Assembly: GCA_017307755.1 (NCBI GenBank)
Contig: JAFKGQ010000005.1
Coordinates: forward strand, 310,001-374,000
Direction: 5' to 3'
From: Chitinophagaceae bacterium
Lineage (GTDB): Bacteria > Bacteroidota > Bacteroidia > Chitinophagales > Chitinophagaceae
Length of the DNA: 64,000 nucleotides
Within the stretch, counting starts at the first letter, position 1; the number at the start of each line of letters is the position of its first letter. Position numbers and translations under genes: made by a program. The notes under the pieces are model-generated. The model did not search any database. It had not been told where the DNA came from and saw only the letters and a program-made list of their open reading frames with translations. Of the stretch, positions 44,671 to 53,858 are shown piece after piece.

Positions 44671-44835
44671 CGGGAATTAATTGTTTTTTATAGGTCAGAA
44701 TATTGCAATTTTTTTATCCTGAGGGCGTTATGACTATATATGTATGTAAAAAATACATGTATTCCGGAAAACGGGTTCAGGACCATATCCATACGAGAAA
44801 TAGCTTGCAATTATTGTTTGAAAATCCAGTTTGTT

Positions 44836-45279
44836 ATGAAAAAAATTAGACCCCTACTCGTACTGCTGCTCGGCTTTGGTGTTCTTTACAGCCTACCTGT
44901 CTTTAGCCAGGTGAAATGCGATCTCTTACAAGCAAATAACGTGATCGCGACCCCTCATTCTTCTTCCAGTGCGGGGTATTGGTTTGGCGTAATGGAGCTG
45001 CCTTTTCTTTTTATTTCCGTGTTTTTCGCCTTTATGACGGCTTATGCGTTGAGGGGTGGTAAATTCGGAAAGGGAATGACCTTTATGGCCTGGGGTTTCC
45101 TCGTTATGGCCGTAGGGCATTTGCATATGCAGATCGAACACTATTACGGCTTTAACCTTTTCAAGGCTATATTGGGACAATTCAGCGGATCGGTGGCCTG
45201 GTTTGTCGCCCTTGTCGTGACCTGGGGTTTGTCGGGATTAGGGTTTTGGTCGATCTATAAGGCAAGTAAAGGAGCATAG
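44836..45279 (+). CDS. Small membrane protein upstream of the hybrid kinase
   Basis: This 147-residue protein starts at ATG 44836 (MKKIRPLLVLLLGFGVLYSL, signal or first membrane segment). Three further hydrophobic segments follow. The third is His-rich (MAVGHLHMQIEHYYG), which could bind a metal or haem. It ends 8 bases before the hybrid kinase gene and could be its sensing partner. I do not recognise the family. The longer frame from 44740 adds 32 unlikely residues. Confidence 0.75.
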   Translation: MKKIRPLLVLLLGFGVLYSLPVFSQVKCDLLQANNVIATPHSSSSAGYWFGVMELPFLFISVFFAFMTAYALRGGKFGKGMTFMAWGFLVMAVGHLHMQIEHYYGFNLFKAILGQFSGSVAWFVALVVTWGLSGLGFWSIYKASKGA

Positions 45280-45287
45280 GCGACAGA

Positions 45288-47600
45288 ATGATCCGGCATC
45301 TTCTAAAGTCAAGGAACAAGGATGTGATCCGGGACCATTCTTCGGATGCGCGTTCGCGTCTGTATAAGTCTCTGTTCGAATACCTTATTTCCTGTATCTC
45401 CGTATCTTCCAGCGCCCCCCAACTGATACAGCTGGGGCTTAAGGTCGCGGGCAAGAAGGTGGAGGAAGTTTTTAATATATACCTTCTTTTCGAGAAATAC
45501 CTCATTACTTTCGAGCCGGAGCGATTTACCCGGGAGTCTCTCCGGGAGAGTATCCGTCAACGTTTTCCGGCTATCCTTCAAGACCCGATCTTTAATATCC
45601 TTTTTGTATCGGAGAGTGAGCAGAAGAACACCCTGGCCATTGAATTCCTCCGGGCATTTTTTCTGGCTGTCGGGGATAAGTTTGGTCGTGCGGGGGAGGG
45701 TTATGTGGAAAAGAAGATGAAGGACCTGAATGCATTGCAGGAAAAGGTGCATGAAGGCGAGATCTTCCGGAAATTACAGTCCCTCAGCTTTGAGGTCTTC
45801 CAGTTTGTCGGGGGCAATTATGGAGAGACGCTGGCCGGAAAAATATTTGAAAAGACCTACGAGGTTTTTTCCGTCAATTATAAGGAGCTGGAATCTTTCC
45901 CTTATATGCTGACGCTGATACCCAAGGAAATTGTGGACAGGGAGCACCTGGGTATATTCACGCAAGCGCAGATAGAGCAGATATTCCTGGAGAAGCTGGC
46001 TGAATCCGAGCAGCTGAACATGGCGCTGGACCAGAAGATAAGGGAGAACGAGCAGACGCAGAAGCTGCTGCGAAAGAATGAGGTCATGCTCAGCGGGGTG
46101 ATCTCTTCTGCGCTGGATGCCATTGTCATCATGAGTGAATTCGGGCATATCATCCATTGGAACAAGGCGGCCGTAGAGATATTCGGCTATACCGAAGACG
46201 AGGTAAAGGGTCGCACGCTTATAGAAACGATCATTCCCATGTCCTATCAGTATTCCAAATGGAATGGGTTCCTGGGTTTTGCCGGCCAGCAGGATAACAC
46301 GTTTGTCAATCAGCGTATCGAACTTACTGCTGTACGGAAGAACAAAGAAGCGTTCCCCATCGAGCTAACGGTTACGGGTATGGGGGAAGGGAGTGATTTT
46401 TATTACAGCGCTTTTATCCGGGATATTTCCATTCGCAAGCAATGGGAGGAGCAACTGGTGCAGATGAAAGAGAAGGCGGAACAGGCGGTGAAAGCCAAGT
46501 CTCAGTTCCTCAGCGTTATGAGCCATGAGCTGCGGACGCCACTGAACGCCGTCATCGGCATTACCCACCTGATGATGCAAAGCGACCCACGCGAGGATCA
46601 GCAAGAGGACCTTCGGACCCTGCAATTCTCGGGGGAAAGTCTCTTGCACATCATCAACGATATCCTGGACTTTACCAAGCTGGATTCGGGGAAGATCGAG
46701 TTGTCGGCCATCGATTTCAATCTGCGCGAGCTTACGCAGGGCCTTTACCAGTCATTCAGCTATAAAGCGAAGGAAAAGGGTATCGTATTTGACGTGGAAT
46801 ACGATGAGAAGATGCCCTTTATGGTCAAGGGCGATAATTTCAGGCTTTCCCAGGTGTTGAATAACCTGATCAGCAATGCCATTAAGTTTACCAGGGAAGG
46901 GTCTGTAAAACTGAGGGTCTTTTTAAAAGAGGAGAACCGGGCGTCCTTTGTTACGAAGTTCTCTGTCATCGATACGGGGATCGGCATTGCTGAGGATAAG
47001 CAGGATAAGATATTCGAGCAGTTTACCCAGGCTGACAGCAATACTACCCGTCTTTACGGAGGTACGGGGCTGGGTCTTTCTATATCGTCCAGACTGGTGG
47101 AACTGATGGGCAGCGTCATCGTAGTAGAAAGTGAGTTGGGGAAGGGTTCGGATTTTCATTTTAGCATCGTTCTCCAGCGGGGGGCGGCCGTAGAGCCGGA
47201 GCCTTTGGTGCAACGCCCGGTGGTAAAGAGCAATGACCAGTTCAGGAATAAGCTGATCCTGCTGGCGGAGGACAATACATTTAATGCCAATATCGCCCGT
47301 CGATTTATTACGGGTTGGGGCGCCGGGATAGATGTCGTAGCGGATGGCTGGCAGGCTATCGAATTTGTCAGCCGGAAGAAGTACGACCTGATCCTGATGG
47401 ATGTGCAAATGCCACAGCTGGATGGGTTTGCCTGTACCAGAAAGATACGCAAGCATTTTAAGGATGTACCGATCATTGCCGTCACGGCCTCGCCGAAGAA
47501 CGAGGTATTACAGGAGATACTGGCATGCGGTATGAATGATTTTGTCAGTAAGCCTTTCAAGCCGAACGAGCTAAGGAGTAAGATGCTGGAATATCTTTAG
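45288..47600 (+). CDS. Hybrid sensor histidine kinase (PAS, kinase, receiver)
   Basis: This is a 770-residue cytoplasmic protein. An N-terminal helical region (1-260) is of unknown type. A PAS domain covers about 265-385 (ISSALDAIVIMSEFGHIIHWNKAA). HisKA comes at about 400-470 with His413 in MSHELRTPLN, and the ATPase at about 515-632 (NLISNAIKFT, DTGIGI, GGTGLGLSI). A C-terminal REC domain spans 654-770 with Asp705 in LILMDVQMP. There are no transmembrane segments, so input may come from the adjacent membrane protein or a cytoplasmic signal. The REC domain implies phosphotransfer to a separate HPt, which is encoded next door. Confidence 0.94.
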   Translation: MIRHLLKSRNKDVIRDHSSDARSRLYKSLFEYLISCISVSSSAPQLIQLGLKVAGKKVEEVFNIYLLFEKYLITFEPERFTRESLRESIRQRFPAILQDPIFNILFVSESEQKNTLAIEFLRAFFLAVGDKFGRAGEGYVEKKMKDLNALQEKVHEGEIFRKLQSLSFEVFQFVGGNYGETLAGKIFEKTYEVFSVNYKELESFPYMLTLIPKEIVDREHLGIFTQAQIEQIFLEKLAESEQLNMALDQKIRENEQTQKLLRKNEVMLSGVISSALDAIVIMSEFGHIIHWNKAAVEIFGYTEDEVKGRTLIETIIPMSYQYSKWNGFLGFAGQQDNTFVNQRIELTAVRKNKEAFPIELTVTGMGEGSDFYYSAFIRDISIRKQWEEQLVQMKEKAEQAVKAKSQFLSVMSHELRTPLNAVIGITHLMMQSDPREDQQEDLRTLQFSGESLLHIINDILDFTKLDSGKIELSAIDFNLRELTQGLYQSFSYKAKEKGIVFDVEYDEKMPFMVKGDNFRLSQVLNNLISNAIKFTREGSVKLRVFLKEENRASFVTKFSVIDTGIGIAEDKQDKIFEQFTQADSNTTRLYGGTGLGLSISSRLVELMGSVIVVESELGKGSDFHFSIVLQRGAAVEPEPLVQRPVVKSNDQFRNKLILLAEDNTFNANIARRFITGWGAGIDVVADGWQAIEFVSRKKYDLILMDVQMPQLDGFACTRKIRKHFKDVPIIAVTASPKNEVLQEILACGMNDFVSKPFKPNELRSKMLEYL

Positions 47601-47625
47601 CCATCCACTCTGCCGGCAGGCGGAC

Positions 47626-48123
47626 TCAACGTCGCAGGCCCAGCTCGATAACCTCGCAATCGCGCATATTTTTCCCGTCGATGGTAAAACGGACGAGCGT
47701 CCGTACTTTGTGCCATCCCTGGTTGCCGGCGGCGCCCGGGTTCATATACAGGCATTGCAGTTTGTCATCATACATGATCCTAAGGATATGAGAATGGCCG
47801 CAGATGAAGAGGCCCGGCGGGTTGGTCATCAACTCTTTTTTTACCTGAGGGTTATAGCGCGGAGGGTAACCTCCGATGTGGGTCATATAAACGTCGACTT
47901 CTTCGGAGGTCCATCGTAATTTTTCCGGATAAAGGCTCCGGATGTCCTGGCCGTCGATGTTGCCATAGACGCCCCGGAGGGGTTTGAAGGAGGACAGACG
48001 CTTAGCGAGGGCTTCCGTTCCGAAGTCTCCGGCATGCCAGATCTCATCACAGGCTTCAAAATGCCGAAAGACATTGTCGTCCAGGAAATGGTGGGTATCC
48101 GAAATGAGGCCGATGCGCAGCAT
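47626..48123 (-). CDS. Metallophosphoesterase (YfcE/MJ0936-like)
   Basis: This 165-residue calcineurin-like phosphoesterase carries the metal motifs ISDTHHFLD, WHAGDFG, GNID, MTHIGG and GHSH. It probably cleaves a phosphodiester; the substrate is unknown. Its stop converges on the hybrid kinase gene 26 bases away. Confidence 0.93.
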   Translation of the reverse strand: MLRIGLISDTHHFLDDNVFRHFEACDEIWHAGDFGTEALAKRLSSFKPLRGVYGNIDGQDIRSLYPEKLRWTSEEVDVYMTHIGGYPPRYNPQVKKELMTNPPGLFICGHSHILRIMYDDKLQCLYMNPGAAGNQGWHKVRTLVRFTIDGKNMRDCEVIELGLRR

Positions 48124-48254
48124 ACGTGGGTTTTTTGTTTAATCGATAAGGTCATCTGCCTGTATCATTACCAGACCGGCTGTCGTCAGCGTATCTATGT
48201 TATTCATTCTGCGCGTAAATTAAGATTTATTACCTTTACGGCAACGATGAGATT

Positions 48255-48350
48255 ATGCCATTCTTCCGAAACTTCACTTATTGGATAGACAAGCGCAACT
48301 GGAAATATTATTTCCTTATGGTGGCGCTGGAAATGGGGAGGCAACCGTAG
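48255..48350 (+). CDS. Possible 31-aa peptide before hmgA
   Basis: ATG 48255 opens a 31-codon frame, MPFFRNFTYWIDKRNWKYY onwards, ending at TAG 48348-48350, 47 bases before hmgA. Aromatic and basic composition is peptide-like. There is no clear promoter or family, so this is a low-confidence candidate. The rest of 48124-48397 shows no gene. Confidence 0.25.
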   Translation: MPFFRNFTYWIDKRNWKYYFLMVALEMGRQP

Positions 48351-48397
48351 ACTTTTAAATGCAGGTGTAATTTTCTCATTTCTTTAAAATCATTTTC

Positions 48398-49555
48398 ATG
48401 CCACATTATCATCAGTTGGGTGCTATTCCCCACAAACGTCATACACAGTTCCGTCAGCCCAATGGGGCTCTTTATTCGGAGCAGCTTTTTTCTACCGAAG
48501 GGTTTTCCAATGATTATTCCCTGCTGTATCACTGTCATCCGCCTACGGAGATCATCCGTGTGGATGAGCCTTATGATGTCATGCCCCGCATCGCAGAGGA
48601 GAAGATGCTAAAACATCGCAGTTTTGAGGGCTTTAATATCCGTCCTGAGAAGGACTTCCTGCAAAGCCGTAAGCCTGTCCTGGTGAACAACGATTGTCAT
48701 ATCGTACTGGCGGCGCCACAGGAAAGTATGAGCGGCTATTTCTATAAAAATGCCGATGCCGACGAGATGATCTTTATCCATAAGGGTGGCGGGGTATTGA
48801 AGACGATGTATGGCGATCTGCCGTTCGGGTATGGAGATTACCTGGTGATCCCCAGGGGGACTATTTATCAGATAAGTTTTGAGGGTGGGGACAACCGTTT
48901 GTTTATCGTGGAGTCTTTCAGCCCCATTCGTTATCCTAAGAAATACCTGAGCCGTTATGGTCAGCTGCTGGAGCATTCTCCTTACTGCGAGCGGGATATC
49001 CGACCTCCGATGAATTTAAAAACTGTCGATGAGAAGGGGGATTTTCTCATCCGTACGAAAAAGAAAGGAAGGGTATATAACATTCACTATGGGCATCATC
49101 CTTTTGATGTGGCAGGCTGGGATGGATGCTGTTATCCTTTTGCCTTTAGCATACATGATTTTGAGCCCATTACGGGCAGGGTCCATCAGCCGCCGCCTGT
49201 GCATCAGACCTTTGAAGGACATAATTTTGTCGTATGTTCCTTTTGTCCCCGTCTGTTTGACTATCACCCTCAGTCCATACCTGCTCCATACAACCACAGC
49301 AATATTGATAGCGATGAGGTATTGTACTATGTGGACGGCGATTTTATGAGCCGGAAGAATGTTACCAAGGGCATGATCACCCTGCATCCCAGCGGTATTC
49401 CCCATGGTCCCCATCCGGGTGCGGTCGAGCGCAGTATTGGGGCAAAGGAAACAAAGGAACTGGCGGTAATGGTGGATACTTTTCATCCGCTGATGCTGAC
49501 GGTGGAGGCGCTGGAGATCGAAAATCCCGGATATGTGATGAGCTGGGCGGAATGA
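48398..49555 (+). CDS. hmgA: Homogentisate 1,2-dioxygenase
   Basis: This 385-residue Fe(II) enzyme opens the ring of homogentisate in tyrosine catabolism. The iron ligands are recognisable: the His-rich segment QPPPVHQTFEGHNFVVCSF, then NHSNIDSDEVLYYVDG (His and Glu), and HPSGIPHGPHPG. It begins MPHYHQLGAIPHKRHTQFR. No other gene of the pathway is nearby. Confidence 0.93.
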   Translation: MPHYHQLGAIPHKRHTQFRQPNGALYSEQLFSTEGFSNDYSLLYHCHPPTEIIRVDEPYDVMPRIAEEKMLKHRSFEGFNIRPEKDFLQSRKPVLVNNDCHIVLAAPQESMSGYFYKNADADEMIFIHKGGGVLKTMYGDLPFGYGDYLVIPRGTIYQISFEGGDNRLFIVESFSPIRYPKKYLSRYGQLLEHSPYCERDIRPPMNLKTVDEKGDFLIRTKKKGRVYNIHYGHHPFDVAGWDGCCYPFAFSIHDFEPITGRVHQPPPVHQTFEGHNFVVCSFCPRLFDYHPQSIPAPYNHSNIDSDEVLYYVDGDFMSRKNVTKGMITLHPSGIPHGPHPGAVERSIGAKETKELAVMVDTFHPLMLTVEALEIENPGYVMSWAE

Positions 49556-49595
49556 GGATAGATTGCGTATATTCGGGGGGAGAAAACACACTGTT

Positions 49596-51239
49596 ATGAC
49601 CTTCCGGTATATCCCCTCCATTATTTTATCTATTTTATCGTTTATCTTTTTATCGGGCTGTCATTCCCGGCAACCGGCTGACCTTATTGTTCATCATGGG
49701 CTGGTGTATACGGTGGACAGCGTTTTCAGCACCGCCGAGGCATTTGCCGTGAGGGATGGGAAGATCGTGGCTGTGGGGAGGGACAAGGATATTTTAGATG
49801 TTTACCAGGGGCGGGAGATAGTGGATGCGGAAGGCCGGCCGGTGTACCCTGGTTTTATCGATGCGCATGCCCATTTTGTCGGCTATGGTCAAAGTCTTTT
49901 TGCCGTCGATCTTTTTGGGTGTGCCAGTTTTGAGGAGGTGGTGAAAAGAGTACAGGAGTTTGCTGCCGGTCATCCCGGTCTGGGCTGGATAATGGGCAGT
50001 GGGTGGGATCAGAATAAGTTCCCTGGTAAGGTTTTTCCGGATAATACGAAGTTGAATGAGCTCTTCCCTCATATGCCCGTCGTGCTCGAGCGGGTGGACG
50101 GGCATGCCTCCATTGCGAATGCAAGGGCGCTTGAGCTGGCGGGTGTCAAGCCCGGGCAGGTGTTGACGGGAGGAATAATAGAGACGAAGAAAGGACGGCT
50201 TACGGGCATATTGATCGACAATGCGCAACGGCTGGTGTGGCGACAGGTGCCGGCGCTATCCCCCGCAGATTATACAGCGAGGCTGGAGGCGGCAGAACAG
50301 CATTGTTTTGCCCAGGGGCTTACCACCGTGACGGACTGCGGGCTGGACCGGAGGGACATCGAAGGGATCGATTCGCTACAGAAGGCGGGGAAATTACGTA
50401 TGCGGCTTTATGTTATGTTGAGCGACCGGCCGGAGAACCTGGATCATTATCTTCCTCAAGGACCTTATAAGACGGACAGGCTGTATGTAAAAGGCGTAAA
50501 AGCATATGCGGACGGGGCGTTAGGGAGTCGTGGCGCCTGTCTGTTGCAGCCTTATGATGACAAGCCGGGATGGTATGGGTTTTTGCTGAGCGATCCGGCT
50601 CATTACGATTCGCTGGCACGGAGGTTGGCGGGAACGGACTTTCAATTGTGTACGCATGCCATCGGGGATTCGGCCAACAGGATGATCCTGACTGTCTATA
50701 ACAAATACCTGGGAGGGCGGAATGATAAACGCTGGCGGATAGAGCATGCCCAGATCATCAATGAAAATGATTTTTCGCTTTTTGGCAAAGCATCGGTTAT
50801 TCCCTCCGTGCAGCCTACTCATGCCACGAGCGATATGTATTGGGCGGGGGAGAGGGTAGGGGGTAAGCGGTTGAAAGGCGGGTATGCCTTAAAGCAGCTG
50901 TTGCGGCAGAATGGTTGGATACCGTTGGGGACGGATTTTCCGGTGGAGGATATCAGTCCGTTCAAGACCTTTCTGGCTGCCGTCTTCCGAGTGGATGCCA
51001 AAGGTTGGCCGGCGGGTGGTTTTCAGCCTGAAAATGCCCTTAGCAGGGAGGAAGCCATCAGGGGTATGACTATCTGGGCTGCCCGTGCGGACTGTCTGGA
51101 GAAAGAGGTCGGCAGCCTGGAGACGGGTAAGAAGGCGGACTTTATTATCCTGGATAAGGATTTGATGAAGGTGTTGCAGGGGGAGGTATTGCAGACGAAG
51201 GTCGTTGCCACTTATTCGGGCGGCGTCAAAGTACATTGA
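49596..51239 (+). CDS. Exported amidohydrolase (YtcJ-like)
   Basis: This is a 547-residue lipoprotein starting at ATG 49596, with lipobox FLSGC. The Amidohydro_3 fold shows the metal-binding GFIDAHAHFVGYG, THAIGD and GTDFPVEDISPF near the C-terminus. YtcJ-type enzymes act on amide or urea-like bonds; the substrate is unknown. It follows hmgA by 40 bases and may be cotranscribed. Confidence 0.9.
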   Translation: MTFRYIPSIILSILSFIFLSGCHSRQPADLIVHHGLVYTVDSVFSTAEAFAVRDGKIVAVGRDKDILDVYQGREIVDAEGRPVYPGFIDAHAHFVGYGQSLFAVDLFGCASFEEVVKRVQEFAAGHPGLGWIMGSGWDQNKFPGKVFPDNTKLNELFPHMPVVLERVDGHASIANARALELAGVKPGQVLTGGIIETKKGRLTGILIDNAQRLVWRQVPALSPADYTARLEAAEQHCFAQGLTTVTDCGLDRRDIEGIDSLQKAGKLRMRLYVMLSDRPENLDHYLPQGPYKTDRLYVKGVKAYADGALGSRGACLLQPYDDKPGWYGFLLSDPAHYDSLARRLAGTDFQLCTHAIGDSANRMILTVYNKYLGGRNDKRWRIEHAQIINENDFSLFGKASVIPSVQPTHATSDMYWAGERVGGKRLKGGYALKQLLRQNGWIPLGTDFPVEDISPFKTFLAAVFRVDAKGWPAGGFQPENALSREEAIRGMTIWAARADCLEKEVGSLETGKKADFIILDKDLMKVLQGEVLQTKVVATYSGGVKVH

Positions 51240-51332
51240 TATTACCGCTGCCAGCGGTTCCTACAAAAAAGCTGAGTGCTCGCTCAGTATAAAGTTATTG
51301 GGCAGGGAGGGAGGTTGTGTCCGGCATGGGGT

Positions 51333-51340
51333 TAATTTTG
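51333..51340 (+). promoter_or_regulatory. -7 promoter element for the aldo/keto reductase
   Basis: TAATTTTG followed by C matches TAnnTTTGC. No clear -33 TTTG is visible. It lies 39 bases before the ATG. Upstream (51244-51258) a 7-bp palindrome ACCGCTG-C-CAGCGGT follows the amidohydrolase stop. Confidence 0.5.
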
Positions 51341-51378
51341 CGCTACAACATTTTTATTGTAACTGTAAAGGAACTAAT

Positions 51379-52374
51379 ATGGAATACAGGGAATTAGGCG
51401 AATCGGGTTTGTCGGCTTCAGTCATTACGTTTGGGGCCTGGGCCATTGGCGGCTGGATGTGGGGCGGTTCGGAAAGGAAGGATGCGGTGGAAGCCATCCG
51501 GGCTTCCTATGATCAAGGGGTAACGTCCATCGATACGGCGCCCATTTATGGACAAGGGTTGAGTGAGGAGATCGTGGGGGAGGCGCTGGAAGGCATTCCC
51601 AGGGACAAAGTGCAGATCATGACCAAGTATGGCATGCGGTGGGACGCCAGGGTCGGGGAATTTGCTTTTCGCAGCCAGGATAATGAGGGCAAGCCGTTGG
51701 AGATATACAAGCATGCCGGAAAGGACAGCATCATCAAGGAATGTGAGGATAGTCTCAGGCGGCTGCGGACGGATTATATCGACTTGTACCAGATACACTG
51801 GCCGGATAGCACCACGCCTGTGGAGGAGACGATGGAGGCGGTGGGACAACTGTTGCAGCAAGGTAAGATCAGGGCGGCGGGTGTCAGCAATTACAACGTA
51901 GGATTGATGGAAAAGGCGGAAAATACCCTGAAGCTGGCTTCGGACCAGGTGCCATTCAGCATGGTGAACCGGGAGATCGAGAAGGACCTTGTGCCCTGGT
52001 GTATCAGGCATAAGAAGGCGATCCTGGCATACAGTCCTTTGCAACGGGGGCTCCTGACGGGTAAGATCCGGCCGGGGCATTCATTTGGGGAGGGTGATAC
52101 ACGGGTGGGTAGCAAGTTCTATAACCCTGATAATGTGGAGCGTATCAATGCTTTTCTGGATAAACTGCGGCCGTTGGCAGAAGCAAGATCGGCCTCTTTG
52201 GCTCAACTGGTGATCCGGTGGACTATCGAGCGACCAGGAATTACGATCGCGTTGGTAGGGGCGAGGGATGCCACTCAGGCGGTGCAGAATGCCAGGGCTA
52301 TCGATGTAAAGCTGTCCCCGGAGGAGATCCTCTTTATTAACAAGCAGTTAGAGGGGTTGATGTTGGTGGATTAA
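51379..52374 (+). CDS. Aldo/keto reductase
   Basis: This 331-residue NADPH-dependent barrel starts at ATG 51379 (MEYRELGESGLSASVITFG). The tetrad is visible: Asp and Tyr in SIDTAPIYGQG, Lys in IMTKYGMRW, His in YQIHWPD. The NADPH region includes VGARDATQAVQNA. The substrate is unknown. A longer frame reaching back into the amidohydrolase gene is not credible. Confidence 0.94.
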   Translation: MEYRELGESGLSASVITFGAWAIGGWMWGGSERKDAVEAIRASYDQGVTSIDTAPIYGQGLSEEIVGEALEGIPRDKVQIMTKYGMRWDARVGEFAFRSQDNEGKPLEIYKHAGKDSIIKECEDSLRRLRTDYIDLYQIHWPDSTTPVEETMEAVGQLLQQGKIRAAGVSNYNVGLMEKAENTLKLASDQVPFSMVNREIEKDLVPWCIRHKKAILAYSPLQRGLLTGKIRPGHSFGEGDTRVGSKFYNPDNVERINAFLDKLRPLAEARSASLAQLVIRWTIERPGITIALVGARDATQAVQNARAIDVKLSPEEILFINKQLEGLMLVD

Positions 52375-52456
52375 CGGACCTTTGGCAAGTGAACCTGTAG
52401 TTTGTTAAATGTCTTTGTCTTTTTATGGCAAAATCCGTAAATTCGAGATAATCCAA

Positions 52457-52486
52457 GGTGGACCACGGGTCCACCGGCCGAAGGCC
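52457..52486 (+). repeat. 30-base double-hairpin element, copy B
   Basis: An 8-bp stem GGTGGACC/GGTCCACC with a 3-base loop is followed directly by a 4-bp stem GGCC/GGCC with loop GAA. It shares the 8-3-8-4-3-4 layout and 30-base length of the 40346-40375 element but a different stem sequence. It lies in the spacer after the aldo/keto reductase. Confidence 0.6.
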
Positions 52487-52558
52487 CATCATTAACCGTG
52501 CAGCGGGGAATGGGTAAATTCGGAAAAAACCATCCCCGATGCACTCAACGTTTGCCAT

Positions 52559-52972
52559 ATGATCAGATTCCATGAACTTAAAGTTGGCGATTATGTGTTG
52601 GCCGAATTTGAAGGCCAGCGGTCTGAGGGAGAGGTGATCGGTTTGAATGAGGGGGACAAGATGGCCTGTATACAGACTAGTGTGCAGGACTTTTGGTTTA
52701 CTCCGGATCAATTGTATCCTATTTTATTGAATGACAGTCAGTTAATGCAACTTGGCTTTGAAAAGGAGGTCTATGAAAATGGAATAAAGTACAAGAGGGG
52801 GCCTTTCCGGATCCTTTTGTCTGAGCCGGGTAATTTCTCTCATTTTGAAATGTGGTACAGGGAAGATCGACGTCATATCACCCAGTCGATGTATGTTCAT
52901 GAATTACAGAACCATTACCGCCAGATGACGAAGGTGGAGCTGGTTCGTCCCCAGGGAATTCAGGCGTCTTAG
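52559..52972 (+). CDS. Conserved hypothetical cytoplasmic protein, 137 aa
   Basis: The N-terminal part (MIRFHELKVGDYVLAEFEGQ, EGEVIGLNEGDKMACIQ) looks like a small beta-barrel or SH3-like fold. The end (YVHELQNHYRQMTKVELV) follows a motif common in small Bacteroidota proteins, which usually reads YVHQLQNLYFALTGEEL. These proteins have no known function to my knowledge. It is just upstream of the ribosomal promoter but is not part of that operon. Confidence 0.75.
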   Translation: MIRFHELKVGDYVLAEFEGQRSEGEVIGLNEGDKMACIQTSVQDFWFTPDQLYPILLNDSQLMQLGFEKEVYENGIKYKRGPFRILLSEPGNFSHFEMWYREDRRHITQSMYVHELQNHYRQMTKVELVRPQGIQAS

Positions 52973-53041
52973 CATGTTTTTTTCAAGGGTTGTTTCTTTT
53001 TTAAGAAGTTTTTGGTTTAAAAAATTAAGTTTTAGCTATTT

Positions 53042-53072
53042 TTTGAACCAAACTAAATTATTCCTATCTTTG
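53042..53072 (+). promoter_or_regulatory. Strong promoter of the infA-rplQ operon
   Basis: TTTG at 53042-53045 and TATCTTTG at 53065-53072 (followed by C) are exactly 19 bases apart, a complete match to TTTG-N19-TAnnTTTG. It lies 16 bases before the infA ATG. Confidence 0.85.
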
Positions 53073-53088
53073 CGCTCCCAAAATCTGT

Positions 53089-53307
53089 ATGGCTAAACAA
53101 GCACTCATTAAACAAGATGGTACGATCATAGAAGCCCTATCCAATGCTATGTTCAAGGTAAAGCTGGAAAATGGTCATGAAATCTTAGCTACCATCTCGG
53201 GGAAAATGAGAATGAACTATATCCGCATTCTGCCTGGCGATAAGGTGGGTGTGGAGATGAGTCCGTACGATCTGACAAGGGGAAGAATTATATTCAGATA
53301 TAAATAG
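53089..53307 (+). CDS. infA: Translation initiation factor IF-1
   Basis: This 72-residue S1-like OB-fold protein reads [19 protein letters not shown] and later [20 protein letters not shown] and [11 protein letters not shown]. It is short and single-domain, matching IF-1. It is first in the operon. Confidence 0.97.
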   Translation: MAKQALIKQDGTIIEALSNAMFKVKLENGHEILATISGKMRMNYIRILPGDKVGVEMSPYDLTRGRIIFRYK

Positions 53308-53315
53308 ATATAATT

Positions 53316-53432
53316 ATGAAAGTTCGTGCATCCATTAAGAAGCGCAGCGCCGATTGTAAGATCGTGAGGAGGAAGGGGAAGCTGTATGTCATTAACAAGA
53401 AGAATCCTCGTTTCAAACAGAGACAAGGTTAA
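53316..53432 (+). CDS. rpmJ: Ribosomal protein L36 (bL36)
   Basis: This 38-residue protein begins [20 protein letters not shown] and ends NPRFKQRQG. It is a short basic protein just after infA, in the usual place for rpmJ. Only one Cys of the zinc ribbon is present, so it is probably the zinc-free form. It was too short for ordinary gene calling but the sequence is diagnostic. Confidence 0.95.
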   Translation: MKVRASIKKRSADCKIVRRKGKLYVINKKNPRFKQRQG

Positions 53433-53465
53433 TCTTATTAAAGAATTTATAAACAGAAATAATAT

Positions 53466-53846
53466 ATGGCTCGTATTGCCGGTGTAGACTTACCAAAAAA
53501 CAAGAGAGGGGAGATCGGACTTACCTATATTTTCGGTATAGGCCGCAGCACTGCCCAGTATATCCTGAACAAGGCGGGCATCAGCTTTGAAAAGAAGGTG
53601 CATGAGTGGAATGATGATGAGCTGAATTCCATCCGTAACATCATCACCAATGAGTTCAAGGTGGAAGGCGCCCTCCGTTCGGAAGTGCAGATGAACATCA
53701 AGCGTTTGTTGGATATTGCCTGCTACCGTGGATTACGCCATCGTAAGGGGCTGCCTGTTCGCGGTCAGCGTACAAGGACCAACAGCCGTACCCGTAAGGG
53801 CAAGCGTAAGACGGTTGCCGGCAAGAAGAAGGTCGCTAAGAAATAG
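53466..53846 (+). CDS. rpsM: Ribosomal protein S13 (uS13)
   Basis: This 126-residue protein of the small subunit head begins [34 protein letters not shown] and has [22 protein letters not shown] near the C-terminus, both typical of the family. The end is basic (KKKVAKK). Confidence 0.98.
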   Translation: MARIAGVDLPKNKRGEIGLTYIFGIGRSTAQYILNKAGISFEKKVHEWNDDELNSIRNIITNEFKVEGALRSEVQMNIKRLLDIACYRGLRHRKGLPVRGQRTRTNSRTRKGKRKTVAGKKKVAKK

Positions 53847-53858
53847 TAACTGCATAAA

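Noticed and set aside
51244..51290. Two small hairpins after the amidohydrolase gene as a terminator
   Set aside because: The stems are short and no T-tract follows.
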